From contig OW285187.1 of NCBI GenBank assembly GCA_935421135.1, positions 3,782,001 through 3,846,000 of the forward strand: a stretch of 64,000 nucleotides of DNA, in the 5' to 3' direction. The DNA is from Bugulina stolonifera. Taxonomy: Eukaryota > Bryozoa > Gymnolaemata > Cheilostomatida > Bugulidae. Position numbers and translations under genes: made by a program. This document shows positions 37,990 through 50,583 of this stretch, piece after piece. How positions within the stretch are numbered: position 1 is the stretch's first letter; each line of letters starts with the position of its first letter. The notes below the pieces were generated by a model that ran no database searches, was not told the origin of the DNA, and was given only the letters and a program-made list of their open reading frames with translations.

Positions 37990-38606
37990 AGATGTAGATC
38001 TCCCACAAGCCGGCTTCACAAAGCACTTGATAAATGTATACCAAGGCTGAGGCAGTTAAAGCTGTATTGCTGTAAAGTCAAAGGTCCATGTGGTGTAGTC
38101 CCATAATGGATCTGGTAGATTTGGACATATCAACCACCAATCCATCTTGGACAGACTGTAGGGAGATAACTCATGGTACTGAGAGTCACCTCAGTCGATT
38201 AGCCTTAAATGGGGTTCGAGTGTTACTGCCTTGTAATACCGATGTGAAGGTTCACTTCAGCAAACTGGGACACCTCTCTATAAGCAAGAGTAGCATCCCA
38301 TTATCTTGTATGGATGGTCTACATTCTCTTGTCAGCTTGCAAATGTCTCACATAACCAACAACACATTCCTGCAGACAGAGATCATTAGGAATCTGGTGT
38401 CATTAAAGGCACTAGATTATCTTTAAAAACTGGAGTGCTACTAACTCCACCTTACACCACATTTCTAATTGGCTACCAAATCTGACTGTCTTGCACACGA
38501 GTGGCTGCTGAAATGTAACAGATGTTGGTGCAAATGAAGTTGTAGAATGTTTGACTTACGAGTTCTAGGCGTTAACGGCACTTTTCTCCGTCACAGAGGA
38601 CACTTT
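37990..38606 (+). pseudogene. F-box/LRR pseudogene fragment
   Basis: Nucleotide similarity to F-box gene 1 (roughly 35585-36210) is high: ACCAAGGCTGAGGCAGTTAA, GATCTGGTAGATTTGGACAT, TATAAGCAAGAGTAGCATCC. The F-box and the C-terminus are missing. The frame is interrupted (TAA after VVP; TAA after KALDYL at about 38424-38426; TGA at the GCTGCTGAAATG site), so it is a decayed partial duplicate. It aligns to gene 1 across the disputed 37-base segment, which helps interpret that locus. Confidence 0.85.
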
Positions 38607-39505
38607 TTAGCTAATTAAAATTCTTTTCAATAAGTAAGAGTGGCGTCTGTATTTCCATTTTCTCACATCACCAGATAATTCAAATGTTACCTCCTCGGCA
38701 ATGGGGAAATATGGGCAGGTACATGTACTAGTAATGAAGCAAAAAAATTTTTGTGTTCACAAGTCGGCAGATGTATGGCAATGCTTAACCTATTCTTCTT
38801 GTGGAGTAGGACAGGAAGTACAAGTAAATGTAGCAAAGTGCAGCTTTTTACCCCCATAACTAGACTGTGTAGATGAGTTACACAACAGGAATCAAAGATG
38901 GATGTTGACAGCTAGTCTAAGATTATAAACTGGCCAGAGTCACACCAACAATGGCCAATGCCTGGGAAGGTCCTGCAACAGATAAGCTATATGTAACATT
39001 ATAACAATACACTATACATGACTATCTCACCACATCGAAGCAAAACACAATTTTTCTCACCTATACAGTCTTAGTCCTTTTTGGATGAAGCAAAAAAAAT
39101 ATTAGGAACAAATTAAAAAACATTTCAATACATGTAAAGCAATAGTTAACCTGATATCAATGATCCTCAGCTGGTGGTAGAGTACAGTACAATCTCCCCC
39201 AGTAGACCTACTGTACAAGGTAGGAGTACAAGTAGTACAGCCTGCACTGGGCAGACACTCTCTGTGCTTGTTTATATCTATACATTATGTGTTTACAGCT
39301 TTTTAAGCTATGAGCTGGCAATCTAATACGCAGCTACATGTATTCTGTGCGGTATAGCCAACCAAGTATGCAGGGAGGGGATGTGTTCTACATGTATATC
39401 ATGGATAATTAAGACGCACCCAGAGCCAAAGCTAGCCTACAATAACTACTGCATGTACTACATGTACATGTACAATGTATATGCTGTATATAATATAATT
39501 ATATA

Positions 39506-39614
39506 TATCATGGGCACGAATAAGCTATTGATCATAATTAAAAGTTGTCCTCTCCCAAATTGGGAGAGGACAACCTCTAATTATAATCAATTGCTTATTA
39601 GTGCTCATGATAAT
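39506..39614. mobile_element. Foldback element, CCTCTCCCA family
   Basis: Hairpin of about 108 bases: TATCATGGGCACGAATAAGC at the left and GCTTATTAGTGCTCATGATA at the right, with the centre GTTGTCCTCTCCCAA / TTGGGAGAGGACAAC. A related, more open hairpin is at 51651-51731. Confidence 0.8.
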
Positions 39615-40409
39615 ATATACATGTACATATGCAGTATATGCTTGCCTGTCCAGCATTGGTAGCCAACTACTCAATACTCGCCACTCTCACCAGTACCTAC
39701 AATGTAGGTATCTTAACTTATAGCAATGTCAGGCTAGTTAGTCCCAGTATAATAATTATATACTATAATAAAATTAATGTGTATAATACCCGTGTTATTG
39801 CTCACACCAAAGTACACTCTATCCAGCACTGTCTGTCATTCTACATAACTACACACTTTATCTACTCATATTTATCTTAATTTTAGTTTCACTAGACTTG
39901 GTGTTATAATACACCTCATAATCATTGTAAATTTAGCGTTAGCGTAGTTTCTTGAGATAGTTTGAAAGGCACAACTTGCACCTACATTGTATATTACATG
40001 TACATGTATATCTTATAATACATTCATTATTATATCCTAATACAATGGCATGTTATGTGACAGAATATTGTATTTTAACCCAATAACTCATCCAAAATGT
40101 TCTTTTTTCATGGCCTCCGCATGTCCGGTCTGTAACTTATGACAGTTTAAGCTTATGTTACTACTAATATTATACACACACACTCTGTTATACTCCTCAG
40201 ACATGTCTGCACTAATAACATTATAAGATTACACGGAACATACACTGTAAATCTCGACTTGTTCTCATCTACCATGGATAGCGATGCCAAAATTAAAATA
40301 AGTACTCAATATTATTCTCACTGGATGTCATCTCTATACTGAACTCTGAGGTGGACCGTGACAGCAGCTTTGAATTTTAGACAAAACTGGAGACTGGACT
40401 TTAGGTGGC

Positions 40410-40530
40410 ATGTTCTGTTCACTGTGCTAGGTGATTAGGTGTCATACAGGCCTTGGGTCAAACCCCAGTCAGGGACTGGTATTTTCATGGATGTGAAACA
40501 AGTCTCTGACTGCTCAAAAAAATAAATTCC
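40410..40530 (+). repeat. SINE family 1 copy (tRNA-derived)
   Basis: GCATGTTCTGTTCACTGTGC, A-box-like TAGGTGATTAGGTG, B box GGGTCAAACCCC, then CATGGATGTGAAACAAGTCT, CTGACTGCTCAAAAAA and TTCCTTGCTAA. The best-preserved plus-strand copy of the family. Confidence 0.8.
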
Positions 40531-40658
40531 TTGCTAAATAAAACAACATAGAATACTTTATTTGTTTTATCCACATCTCTCATTCAGTTTATATAACATG
40601 TTCAATATAGCTGTTACTGTTGGTGGTGGCCCCATTAAAGCTAAAATAATACAATTGT

Positions 40659-41264
40659 AATCAGAGATGTGTGCAAGTTTTATTTTGGAAACTCAAGTTT
40701 CCATGGCCAACTCTTAGTTGTGACTCTTCAAGTTACAAGTCAATTCTTTCAGTGACAGATCAAAACTTTCAAGTTACGAGTTAAATATTTACATGTCCAC
40801 AGAAACTCAAGTTTTTGTCAAGTTATCCAAGTTAACTACAAGCAAGTTTCAATTCAATTCTTTGCCTGCTTAACTCGAGTCTTTTTATAGAGTTATTGGG
40901 TTATTGTTTAGCTTATGGTGAAATTTTGTTAGGAAATGGTGTTAGCAGTTCAAATTTCAAAGCAAAATGCCACAGTTTTAGTGTAAAATGTCTTATAATT
41001 GTGGTTGTGGTTGGTGGTTATAACTGTGGTTATTTCTATTCATTACAATTCACAGCTGCCCAATGAAAACTCGAGTTATTGAATATTTCAACATAATGAT
41101 GTGCGAGTTGAGAGTCTTTGATCATAACCAGAATTGAATTACAATTCAAGTTACAAGTTTTTGACAGCTGTGTATTCAAGTTACAAGTCTTTATAATAAG
41201 CCATAAAATGTTGCTTGAATTAACTCGAGTGAGAGTCTTTAACTCGAGTCTGGCATCTCTGATT
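40659..41264. mobile_element. TIR element of about 600 bases rich in AACTCGAGT / CAAGTTACAAGT
   Basis: Ends ATCAGAGATG and CATCTCTGAT, with TGTA on both outer sides as a possible target duplication. The interior repeats CAAGTTACAAGT and AACTCGAGTC in both orientations, giving long-range foldback. No transposase frame. Confidence 0.65.
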
Positions 41265-43194
41265 GTAATGTATTTTCTATGGTTATTCATATGACAGGAC
41301 ATGGAGTTATCCTACCTACAGTTACTAAGCAAAGGGAAGATAAATCTGAATTGGGCAATGTCGTCATCCAGCCAATAATCCGGAGCATGAGGAGTTATCT
41401 TTTTTAGTTTAGAAAGAGTTCTTTTAGCAAAATTTTATTCCGCCCCTTTCAAACCGGGATATTTCAAAAAGTAAATAGAGAGGACTTCTTAGTTTATACG
41501 GCTTAATAAAAGCTAAGAATAGCTAAAAGCAGACAACTGCACGTAAGAAGATTACACTGATAGCAACGTTAGGTAGTTAATTGTGTCGCTTTAATTACGC
41601 AGTTCATTTTCTGGATTCAAGTTTATCTATTATTTACTCGTTTCCTATCACCTTTTCTATAAATTTGGAGTTGAAAAGAATTATAATACACCATTCTCAC
41701 TCTCTCTCGGACTCTCTCATAATTGTTTTAGCGTGGTTATTTTGTCAAGCTAGTGTTTAAAATTTCTAATATACATCTAGAAGTTCCCAATGTCAGTAGT
41801 AACAACAAGAGGAACAGCCAAGCTTGGAGCTTAACTCGTTTCGTATCAATTCATTCTATGTAAGTGCGATCAGATGATTACTCTATTCACTCATCACCTA
41901 TTCTCAGTAGAATTGAAAGCAGCAGATTGGCATAACTTAAGCTAGTGGCACTTGGTAAGCTATTTTGCGACATTGGTGCACTTGAAATAATGGTTCTAAG
42001 CTAATGCACTTGACAACATTTCTGACTTGACTGCTCTTCTCATTCGGCTATTTAGCCATTTAATCAGTTTGCTCTCACTGACTTGGGGCACTTTTGGCGG
42101 CATCACATTATATCCATTTGATGGATTATTTAGGCCCGTTTGGCAATGGATCGCATAGTCATAAAAAATGCTACAATGTTCAATAAAGCATCAAATCTAT
42201 TATTTATATATTTAAATTTATTTATTATTTTTTATTAAATAATTTATTAGTTTTACCAATGCGATGATTCTTTGCATTTGGAATTGAAAAAATGTTCAAT
42301 ATAAATTTTCTCAGCCTCATGACTGTGTTTGTTATGTTATCAATTGTCAATATTCAGGTATTACTATAACCAGTCTGCAGGTTTTCTTCATTCAGGAAAG
42401 ATTAAGAGTTTAACCAACTGTTGCCCTTTGTTATCAATAACCAATGCAAAAACAATCAAAGCCAACTATGAAGGCTCATTGCTCTCTTCAGTTAATTACA
42501 TAATCTGATTGATAAACAGAATGATAGATGTTAATGTGGTTGCAGCACTATACTGTGCAGGTAGCCTCACTTGTTTGAAGATTCATCCACTTTATTTACT
42601 GTGATACACAAATGTGCACTGTTTAGCCTACTTGTGATCTGAAATCTAACAATTTGAAGATTGAAGATTAATTTTATTCCCAAGTAAACTTGCTGTTGGT
42701 ATCAACATGCTATTGATCTTCATTCATATTGCATTTAAATAAGATTTTCAAATACGGAGTCATGGATTATGAAGGATTACTTGGAAGGTTTTTACTCTAG
42801 ACAAAGTAATTTAACTGACTTTGTTGTGTGGCACTGACTTAGGTGAGAGAGTGTTTGGTCAAAAAGCATGAAACTATTCAATCATCTCTATCGTATATAT
42901 GCAATGATTCTCTGTCAAATGATGTGTAAATAAAATTATCAATTGAATAATGTGTGATTAAAAATAAGATAAAATACTGCAAAAAATTATTTAGTCCATC
43001 GAATTATTTCCATCTATTTCCATCGTATTTTTTATAAAAACCCTTAGCCTACATAGCAGTAACAGAATTGTTGATTATTCTGCTTTGCAGATGTTTCCAT
43101 CAAGCTGAACCAGACCACCAGGTGTAATAGTTTTGACATGTACACTGTTATATGTCCATGTATGTTACTCCTTGCGTGGGATCATACTGATAAA

Positions 43195-43210
43195 GGGGGG
43201 GGGGGGGGGG
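43195..43210. repeat. Poly-G run (16 G)
   Basis: Uninterrupted run of 16 G in an AT-rich context. It could form a G-quadruplex on the plus strand; it is also a likely sequencing/assembly error spot. Confidence 0.85.
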
Positions 43211-43344
43211 TTAAAATCACCATACAGCATCACTCAGTGACAGGCACTGAAGATGGAATTGATGGTGCATATACGAGGCTGAAGTTTTTTGCTCTCAGTT
43301 TGTAGGCAGGTTGAAGCACACCTGTGGTAGGCCTACAATGACCC

Positions 43345-43437
43345 AGTAGTCAGTAGACATCAGCGGGATTCGAACCCTGAACCTTCAGCGCTTTCGTGCC
43401 TCGGGGCAGGCGCTCTAACCCACTGAGCCACCTCTAT
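43345..43437 (-). repeat. tRNA-like SINE head
   Basis: The minus strand reads GGTGGCTCAGTGGGTTAGAG (A box) ... GGGTTCGAATCCCGC (B box) with an arm between, about 75 bases. The outer ends do not form a 7-bp acceptor stem, so it is a tRNA-derived repeat or dead tRNA rather than a gene. Confidence 0.6.
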
Positions 43438-44006
43438 TCTACATGGTTGGATAGAGGCTAGTATAAGAATCTCAATTATATAGGCCTATATTGTTGCAGC
43501 CCTAGGTTATATTGAAAAAGTGTATATTTGTAAAAAATAGGTGATAGGCAAAACAATTGAAATAGAGCTTTGCGTTTGAATTATGATAGCTAGGGCTTAC
43601 CAATAGGTAGATAGGCAAATGCAGTTAGAAAAACAACTAGGTAGCTATCTGTCCTAGACCTAACTAGTGCAAATTCTGTCACTAAAAAACTGCTCACCCT
43701 GCTTGACACCAATCTATTCTGAGGAATATCCAATCTATTGACTAATGTGATATTGTAATATTGAAAGGAATTTATGGATTGTGTCAATATATGCTGGCAA
43801 TTCCAAGTTACTGGTCAAGACTATAACTGATAACAAAATACAATCGAGTATTGCGAAGCCAAGGACTTAAACACCCTTGGAACAAAAACCGTCAGGCCTC
43901 CATTTGGGCACCACCGATGTAGAGTATATAACATTATACTTCCTTCATATAGCCTTCACACTCGTTAATAATATGATCTGGTTTCAGGCAATGACTTGTC
44001 AAGCTC

Positions 44007-45305
44007 ATGGACAAAGCTGTCTACCAGCATACAGACTACAGTTCTCTTTTACCTGCTGAACTGCTCTTGGCTATCTTTGAGTACTTACCACTATGTAGTA
44101 GAGCAACTGTTGCTCAAGTGTGTCGGCGCTGGAGATGTGTTGTGTATCATCCTTCTTTATGGATTAAGGTCCAGGTGAGTCCTACACTCCTCAATGTTTG
44201 AGATGCTAAAGCACTAGCAGACAGTCTACGACTACGGCGGATTAGTAACATATCTGTCAACACACCTGCCAATCGCAAGGCATGGAAATGTTTTCTCGCC
44301 CATCTCAACAGCATCCTGAAGTATCTAGACCTATCATACTGTGGACTTGGTCTACCCGTGATAAACGAATGTTTCTCTGCACAGTTCTCTCAGCTGACTT
44401 GTCTTAATCTGTCACACACCAGGGTAACAAAAGTCGGCCTGTCCAAAATTTGTAGATGCCTACCCCAACTTGGGCAACTCAAGTTAGAACATTTTGCTTT
44501 GGACTCGTCAGATCCGATGGATAACTGGATTGAACTTATTATCAAGTTTTTGACAAATTTAGTTGATTTAAGTTTGTCTCATACCACATTATCATGGGAA
44601 GATTGCAATTTATTGGCACAAGGAGATTATATCTGCAAGTTATCCCGTTTGTGTGTCGATGGAAATAGAAGATTACCTTTAGATATCTTTGATGGCCTCA
44701 ATTTGGTGAATATGGAACACTTGTCAATCAGTGGGAGTACTTTCTCTCCATTCTGTTTAAAGACGATGCGATATTTAATTAGTTTAAAAGCATCCAACCT
44801 ACCCGATATCCATATTCCAAGTTTGGACATGATAAAGAATCTAACACACCTAAAGGCACTTGACCTAAGTAACAACAAAACTGTTAATGATGGAACTGTA
44901 CAGCTGGTTGTCGACTATGTACCAAATCTGGCAGTTTTGCATATAAATGACTGCACAGGTGTTACTGATATTGGTGCAAATCTGATTGCCTGCAATATGA
45001 CAGATTTGCAAATCCTCAGTATCAACAGTATTGTGCTCAATAATCCTGGACTGTTTTTGAGCAATATTGCGAACTACCTCAAGAAACTGCACAGTTTTAG
45101 CTGTGTTGGGTGTGCATTTGTTCCGTCAGTTATTTGTTCAAAGCTATCACCGTTAAACTTGAAATACTTGACTTTTCGTAATCATACACACATAGAACGT
45201 CTTCCCAAAAGCGGAATTCCAATCTACACTGAGCTGAAGACTTTATACGAACAGACTCTTTCATATGGTGAGGCATTCTTTAAACCCAGTTCCTCTTACT
45301 TCTGA
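44007..45305 (+). pseudogene. F-box / leucine-rich-repeat protein 3 with one in-frame TGA
   Basis: One frame runs from ATG 44007 to TGA 45303-45305, broken only by TGA at 44199-44201. N-terminal F-box (LLPAELLLAIFEYLPL ... AQVCRRWRCVVYHPSLW), then LRRs (LKYLDLSYCGL, LTCLNLSHTRV, LVDLSLSHTTLSW, LKALDLSNNKTVNDGTV, LAVLHINDCTGVTDIGAN, LQILSINSIVL) and the family C-terminus YGEAFFKPSSSYF. At the TGA, alignment with F-box gene 1 (YLCDKKQ) suggests a lost Cys codon. The 1.1 kb beyond the stop is otherwise intact, so the lesion is young, is a sequence error, or is bypassed. A CAG/GTGAGT donor at 44174 could begin an intron, for example ending at CGCAAG (105 bases, in frame), but that would drop conserved residues. 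Length about 432 residues counting the stop position. Confidence 0.75.
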
Positions 45306-46560
45306 TGCAAATTTTAGAACAACTGTGGCTACTAATTAGGCCTAGTTATCATAAGTTAGCTATTTATAATTAGTTATCTACATGACTGTATTAACTGGAG
45401 TAAAACTAATCACAGAACTGTGTCAACCATAATTATACTGAAGGCAATATATCATTACACTTTCTTCCCATTGTTATAATATATTATGTATGTTTGTCAA
45501 ATATTTATAATTTTTGCACTAAATTATGTTATTTAGGTTTGAAATATAGTTTAAGGAATATAAATATATGTTTTATAAGAAATTAACCAGTGGAATACTA
45601 TTTAACAATCCTGTATGTCATCATCTAAGTGTCATAACATACATGTAGACCTACCATAGCCTACTGGCTATTAATGCACTGATGAAGCTAATCTATTTAG
45701 TTCACAATAGAATACTCAAAATTGATAATAAGTACGCTAATGTCAAGAGGGGACAACCATCATTGTATTTGGCACTCTTATTATATTGGCTCTAATAATA
45801 TGTCCTGCATGTAGCAAATGGTCAACCCAACCCTATCTGGGGTTTGTTTGTTTGTTAGTCAAAATAATATTTTCCTTATCAAACTAGTGTCGTGTGACTG
45901 TTCATAATAAGTCAATTTTAAGTTACCCAAGTGCATGAAATAAACCTATAAGCCTTTGATGATAAAATAGATTGTAGTTTGCCAATTTCACTGCTCTACA
46001 AGGCGTTTAAAATTTAAAGTAATATTATATTTGACTGATGATTGCTGACAACACCGTATGAGCTAAAGCCACGTAGGCTATACTTGTACTGGTGTCTTCC
46101 AGAAAGGCTTGAATAATCAACAGATGTGTGAGATTTATCGAAATGCTTACGAAAATGTCACCACACCGTAATTTTTTGCCACTTTCTCCTGAAATTACAA
46201 ATAAAAGTATAACAACAACAACACGTCACATGTTAAATACATTAGATAATACAAATAAAAATACACCAAAAGTTACATCGTTAATACATTACACAAATTG
46301 GATGAAAGTAATACAATGTCATGTACTTACATTAAAATAAACAGTTCATTTAATACAACTACACAGTATAAAAGTTCCTACCACACTGCCTGGGACTTGT
46401 TTTTTGTTACACTTTGTTAGGCCAAGCACAGCCAGTCAGGCTATATTGCCTGACACAATGTTAGCAGGTGGTTGTAAGAATTTGTGGGATGTAGCATTAC
46501 TAACCTGTTTTCGTTTTTTTACAACAACACCATTAAAAGATATCAGGCGTTATACAATAT
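45306..46560. other. Intergenic DNA between convergent F-box gene 3 and channel gene C
   Basis: AT-rich, 3' flanks of two convergent genes. No supported ORF, RNA or clear repeat. Confidence 0.6.
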
Positions 46561-48865
46561 TTACTGTAAGTCCATTGGCTTCACTTGAAACCATTCACTT
46601 TTAGTGGGCATATAAACTAAGAGTCCCAATGTGGTGAGCAAAGTTACAGTTAAGAATAGAATGAAGCACATCTTGTCTATAATCAATGCTATCATCCTCC
46701 ATTCTTCTGTTGTCGCATCCTGAGAGGTATCTTTGCCTTGCTGAGTGTCAAGGATATACTGCAAAATCTGTTCTATTTCTCTCCTTTTGTCATCTATCGG
46801 GGTAGCTATGCTCCTGCCCCCTACGATATTCTCAACCTCTGTGATCACATTGTCTCCATTGCTATTTGTATCACTGCTCGGCAAATATGGTTCATCCTTA
46901 GATAGTTGGTGCAGCTCTGCTATACATGCTTGATTGATGTCTGGCTGTGCAGTAAAACGTAGACAGGAACATGACCACCTTCTGGTAATGTTGCGTAACC
47001 AAGTTGGCATCTGGTAGTATTTAGGTCCCAAATGATACAACCTTTGAGTAAAAATCGTCTGAATTATGGTCATGGCTGTTATCAACATTGTGAGACACAG
47101 ATATAGCCCTGCAATTAAAACGCATGCAAGGATTTTTTAAGTGACAAGCGATGACTTATTTTTATTTGATCATGTTTTTGTCAGATGATTGTTGTCTGTA
47201 CTGCTTCTTACCTATAAGAGAAATGGACTCCGAAGTCTTTGGCATATTTTGTCCAATAAGCATAATAAACACAGAAAAAGACAACAAAATGCTGATGCCA
47301 AGACTAATCTTTTCTCCACTATCCGGGGGAATCCAGAACGGAGACAAACTCAGGGCAGACAGCCACAAGCATGGAAACACAAAGTTAATCATGTAATACA
47401 TAACACGTCTGCATATGGTGAACGTGTATGTAATGCTGCTGTACCCACTGGGGGTGGATTCTTTTCTACAATTATAATTTTGGAAGAGCCAAGCTGTATT
47501 TCGGTGAAGTAAAACTTAAGATCTAAAATTTAAGATAAGAATATATATACAGCCTTCTACTACCAATGCAACACTAGACTAGCTTATTCTCTGTAACCTT
47601 AAAACATTGTTATTCTTCCAGAAGTTTAGCCAAGTTTGGCATTTCAGCGTCTTTGTTAGATTCTAATTGCAATAGGATCAAGATTTAAGTTCAGCCTTGA
47701 CCAAAAGTATTAATGGGATGTAATTTCAACACACCTTGCACATTGCATAATCTATTTCAACAATGCAAGTTATACATAAATGTAAAGCTGAAAACCTACT
47801 CTTTCTGACGTTTTTAAAATATTGGGTTTTAGAAACAAGCCCAAACTCGAGAACCAAATGTTGTGTTTGCCCGTCTGTTTTTGTCCCTACCAAGATGTAT
47901 GATGACACCAAACAATGTATCTAAGCCAATAATTCTTAAATTCCGACAATATCCCAGACACACCCTAGCTATTGATGGGGTTCTTTGCAAGATTCAAAAG
48001 GCTTTGAATGGTATTTAGGCTGTTTTAACATGAAATTTGTAATGCAAAAATGCCCAAAGTCTTTAAGGAGAACAAGCAACCTGTAGTTGTGCATCTTTAT
48101 AAGCAAGGGCTATACTAAAAACCCATTGCTATACAAATCAGTATATTTCAACTGCTAGGCACATCATGAAACGGTATAGGAAAGATGGAACACTAAAATA
48201 CCACAGCAAGACTAGTATTCACAGTGCAACCATAGCTTAGTATTGAGTAAATAATATGCCTTTCATTAGAAAGAATAAGTTTTCAGCGTTACAATAATGT
48301 ATAGTTTGCATGGTGTAAATGGTTTATGCAATGTGCAAGGACTGTTAAAAATACATCTTATATTTGATGACTAAGGTAACAATGAGTTTGGCCATGGCAG
48401 GGTTTTTTTTTGTCAATCAATAGCATCATCGAATGAGGGAAGTCAATCAATCTATAGACCCCAACCACGAAGAACTATTATTTTAAGAGGTATTTAAACT
48501 TCTCACCCTTCAACTGTTAAGTTGATAAGCTCCCATTCACCATTTTCAACGTAGTGGTGCACGGCAGAATCTACGGCTGCAGGAGAGGTCAACAATTGAG
48601 AGTTGTCATATGTCCAGGAAGCAAATACCATTGAACAATTTCGAGCGTCAAATGGGAAATATGTTACATCTACTTTGCAGTAGATGCGATTGCTTTCAGC
48701 TTTCCACAGGGAAACTGTACCATTTGGCATCACATTTAGTCTAGCATCGTCTTCCTCATGTAGTACCGCATGACTGTAATTGTTAGGCACAACAGGGATA
48801 TGAAAATATTACATTTTCCCATAAGTAATGGATAATATTTATGTAGGGAGCAGCCATAGCCAATT

Positions 48866-49116
48866 GTGTCTTTGCGACATCAATTTCAGGCACAGGCCAA
48901 CTCGCTAAAAGTTTTTCCGGCACACGTCCGTTACAGAGTTGCGAACACACCGGCCTCGACCAAAAGCAAAATTCTCATTTCCATGCGAAAAGTCTGGTGC
49001 CAATGAGTTAGTGATGGATTCATCCGGCCAACCCATAACCCTGCTGGCCTTGGTCAGACTGCTATCTTGTGATGTTTATTTCCCACCTGGGTCCATCCAA
49101 GAGGTCGCAAAGACAC
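48866..49116. mobile_element. TIR element, GTGTCTTYGCGAC family
   Basis: Ends GTGTCTTTGCGAC and GTCGCAAAGACAC. The interior AAAAGCAAAATTCTCATTTC matches, inverted, the copy at 53143-53413. It lies exactly where exon 4 of channel gene C should be. Confidence 0.8.
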
Positions 49117-50526
49117 TACTAGTGGTAAGAACCTTAGAGTTTTACAGTATGAGGTAGAACCAAGTCAAATTTGCTAGAAAGGGCTGTCAGCCTTAAAATG
49201 CTCCTGTGCCACTTTGCCAAGCTAAAATTAGTGCGGTAGAGACCGTCATCTGTCCCAAATCAGAAAAAAATTTGCTCTAATTCCACCTAACATACATGTA
49301 GTTTGTAGATACAATATACATGTACGTTGTACTTACTAGTTGAGCCCACGCTGCTACAGATAATAGCTTATTAACTTCATCCTGCAGAAAAAAAATTAAA
49401 TGGTCAAATTTTATTTAGAAATTGCAGTGTTATGAACTGTAATTTTATCTGCCACATAGCCTTGTCATTGAGAGAAAACTCACATGTGGGTGGGAAAATC
49501 TAATTTTGACAGCGCAACTTAAAACTGGTGAGCAGTTATTTGAGTAACACTGCAAGGACACTGGCGTAAACAAATATTCATCATAAAAAATGTCTGCGGA
49601 TTGTTTCGAATCATATTGGATCAAACAGTCATACTGCTCCATAATCTAGATTCACAAACTGAATTGATCTAATGACTGCAGCACTGTTATTGGTTGTGAG
49701 GTATATTACATGTATAGTAGGAAGTGCTTTCCTCATTTTGCTTAGATTCAATAGCCTATTAGTCTGATCACGTTCCTGTTTCCTGGCATTAGAGATGTGG
49801 AGTGGTTAAGTTTACATGAGGTTAGTGGGAAGAATCTAAATTTAGAAATGCTTGTTTAACTGAAAAATCCTTTATATAATATTCTAGTATTATTGATTTT
49901 AAGATCAGTGTCAGCATGGAGACAAATTGCCTAATATTTTGCTGTAGACCTTGCCATCGACAACAATTATCAAGCTCACTTTCATTTATCAGTAACTAAG
50001 CTAGTACCACTTTGAGAATGTAGCTTTAAGTCCCTTTTCCCTTCATGATTTCCTACACAATGGCTCAGTGCTCAGGAATGGAGAGCAACCCATCAACAAC
50101 TTAATGTTTTCCTCCGGAGCAAATCACTTTTAAACCAACTTGTTTTGAAAAACTATTCATAGAATTCACAATATAGTATAAACAATTTATGTACAAAGCA
50201 TCCTATGCTATTGGGCATATTTCTGTCTGTCATGTATGCAAAACACTTCAGGGGTTGTCATCTCGTGTTCTAGACGCTGCAGCATTACCACAATCATGAT
50301 AAACAGCAATACATTAGGATATGCTGTTGGATAAAAGGTATTCCTTACCACATCAAATATCTGTACGAACTGGAGTGAGTGTGTGACATTAACAGGCTTA
50401 GAGGAATCTAATACTGGTCTTGCTCTTGTATCGTAATTATCAAGTAAGTTGTGTAGGAGGTCTTTCTCATCTTTATACATACTACCATCTCCTCCTCCTC
50501 CTGTAGCTGAGGAGTGATTTGCTCAT

Positions 50527-50583
50527 GTATACTCATGTACATGTACATGTACATGTACGTACATGTCCATGTACATGTACATG
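50527..50583. repeat. (TACATG)n palindromic array
   Basis: About 57 bases of ATGTACATGTAC-type hexamers with single substitutions, just upstream (transcript sense) of exon 2 of channel gene C. Confidence 0.85.

Larger units (their letters stand above)
38607..44006. other. Long intergenic region rich in repeats
   Basis: 5.4 kb without a supported gene. It holds the foldback at 39506-39614, a SINE at 40410-40530, the TIR element at 40659-41264, a 16-base G run at 43195-43210 and a tRNA-like repeat at 43345-43437. Other sequence is AT-rich with short unsupported ORFs. Confidence 0.6.

Noticed and set aside
43345..43437. Functional tRNA gene on the minus strand
   Set aside because: A and B boxes are good but the ends do not pair as an acceptor stem; better explained as a SINE head.
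48939..49157. ORF over 48939-49157
   Set aside because: Lies in the TIR element 48866-49116 and has no coding similarity.
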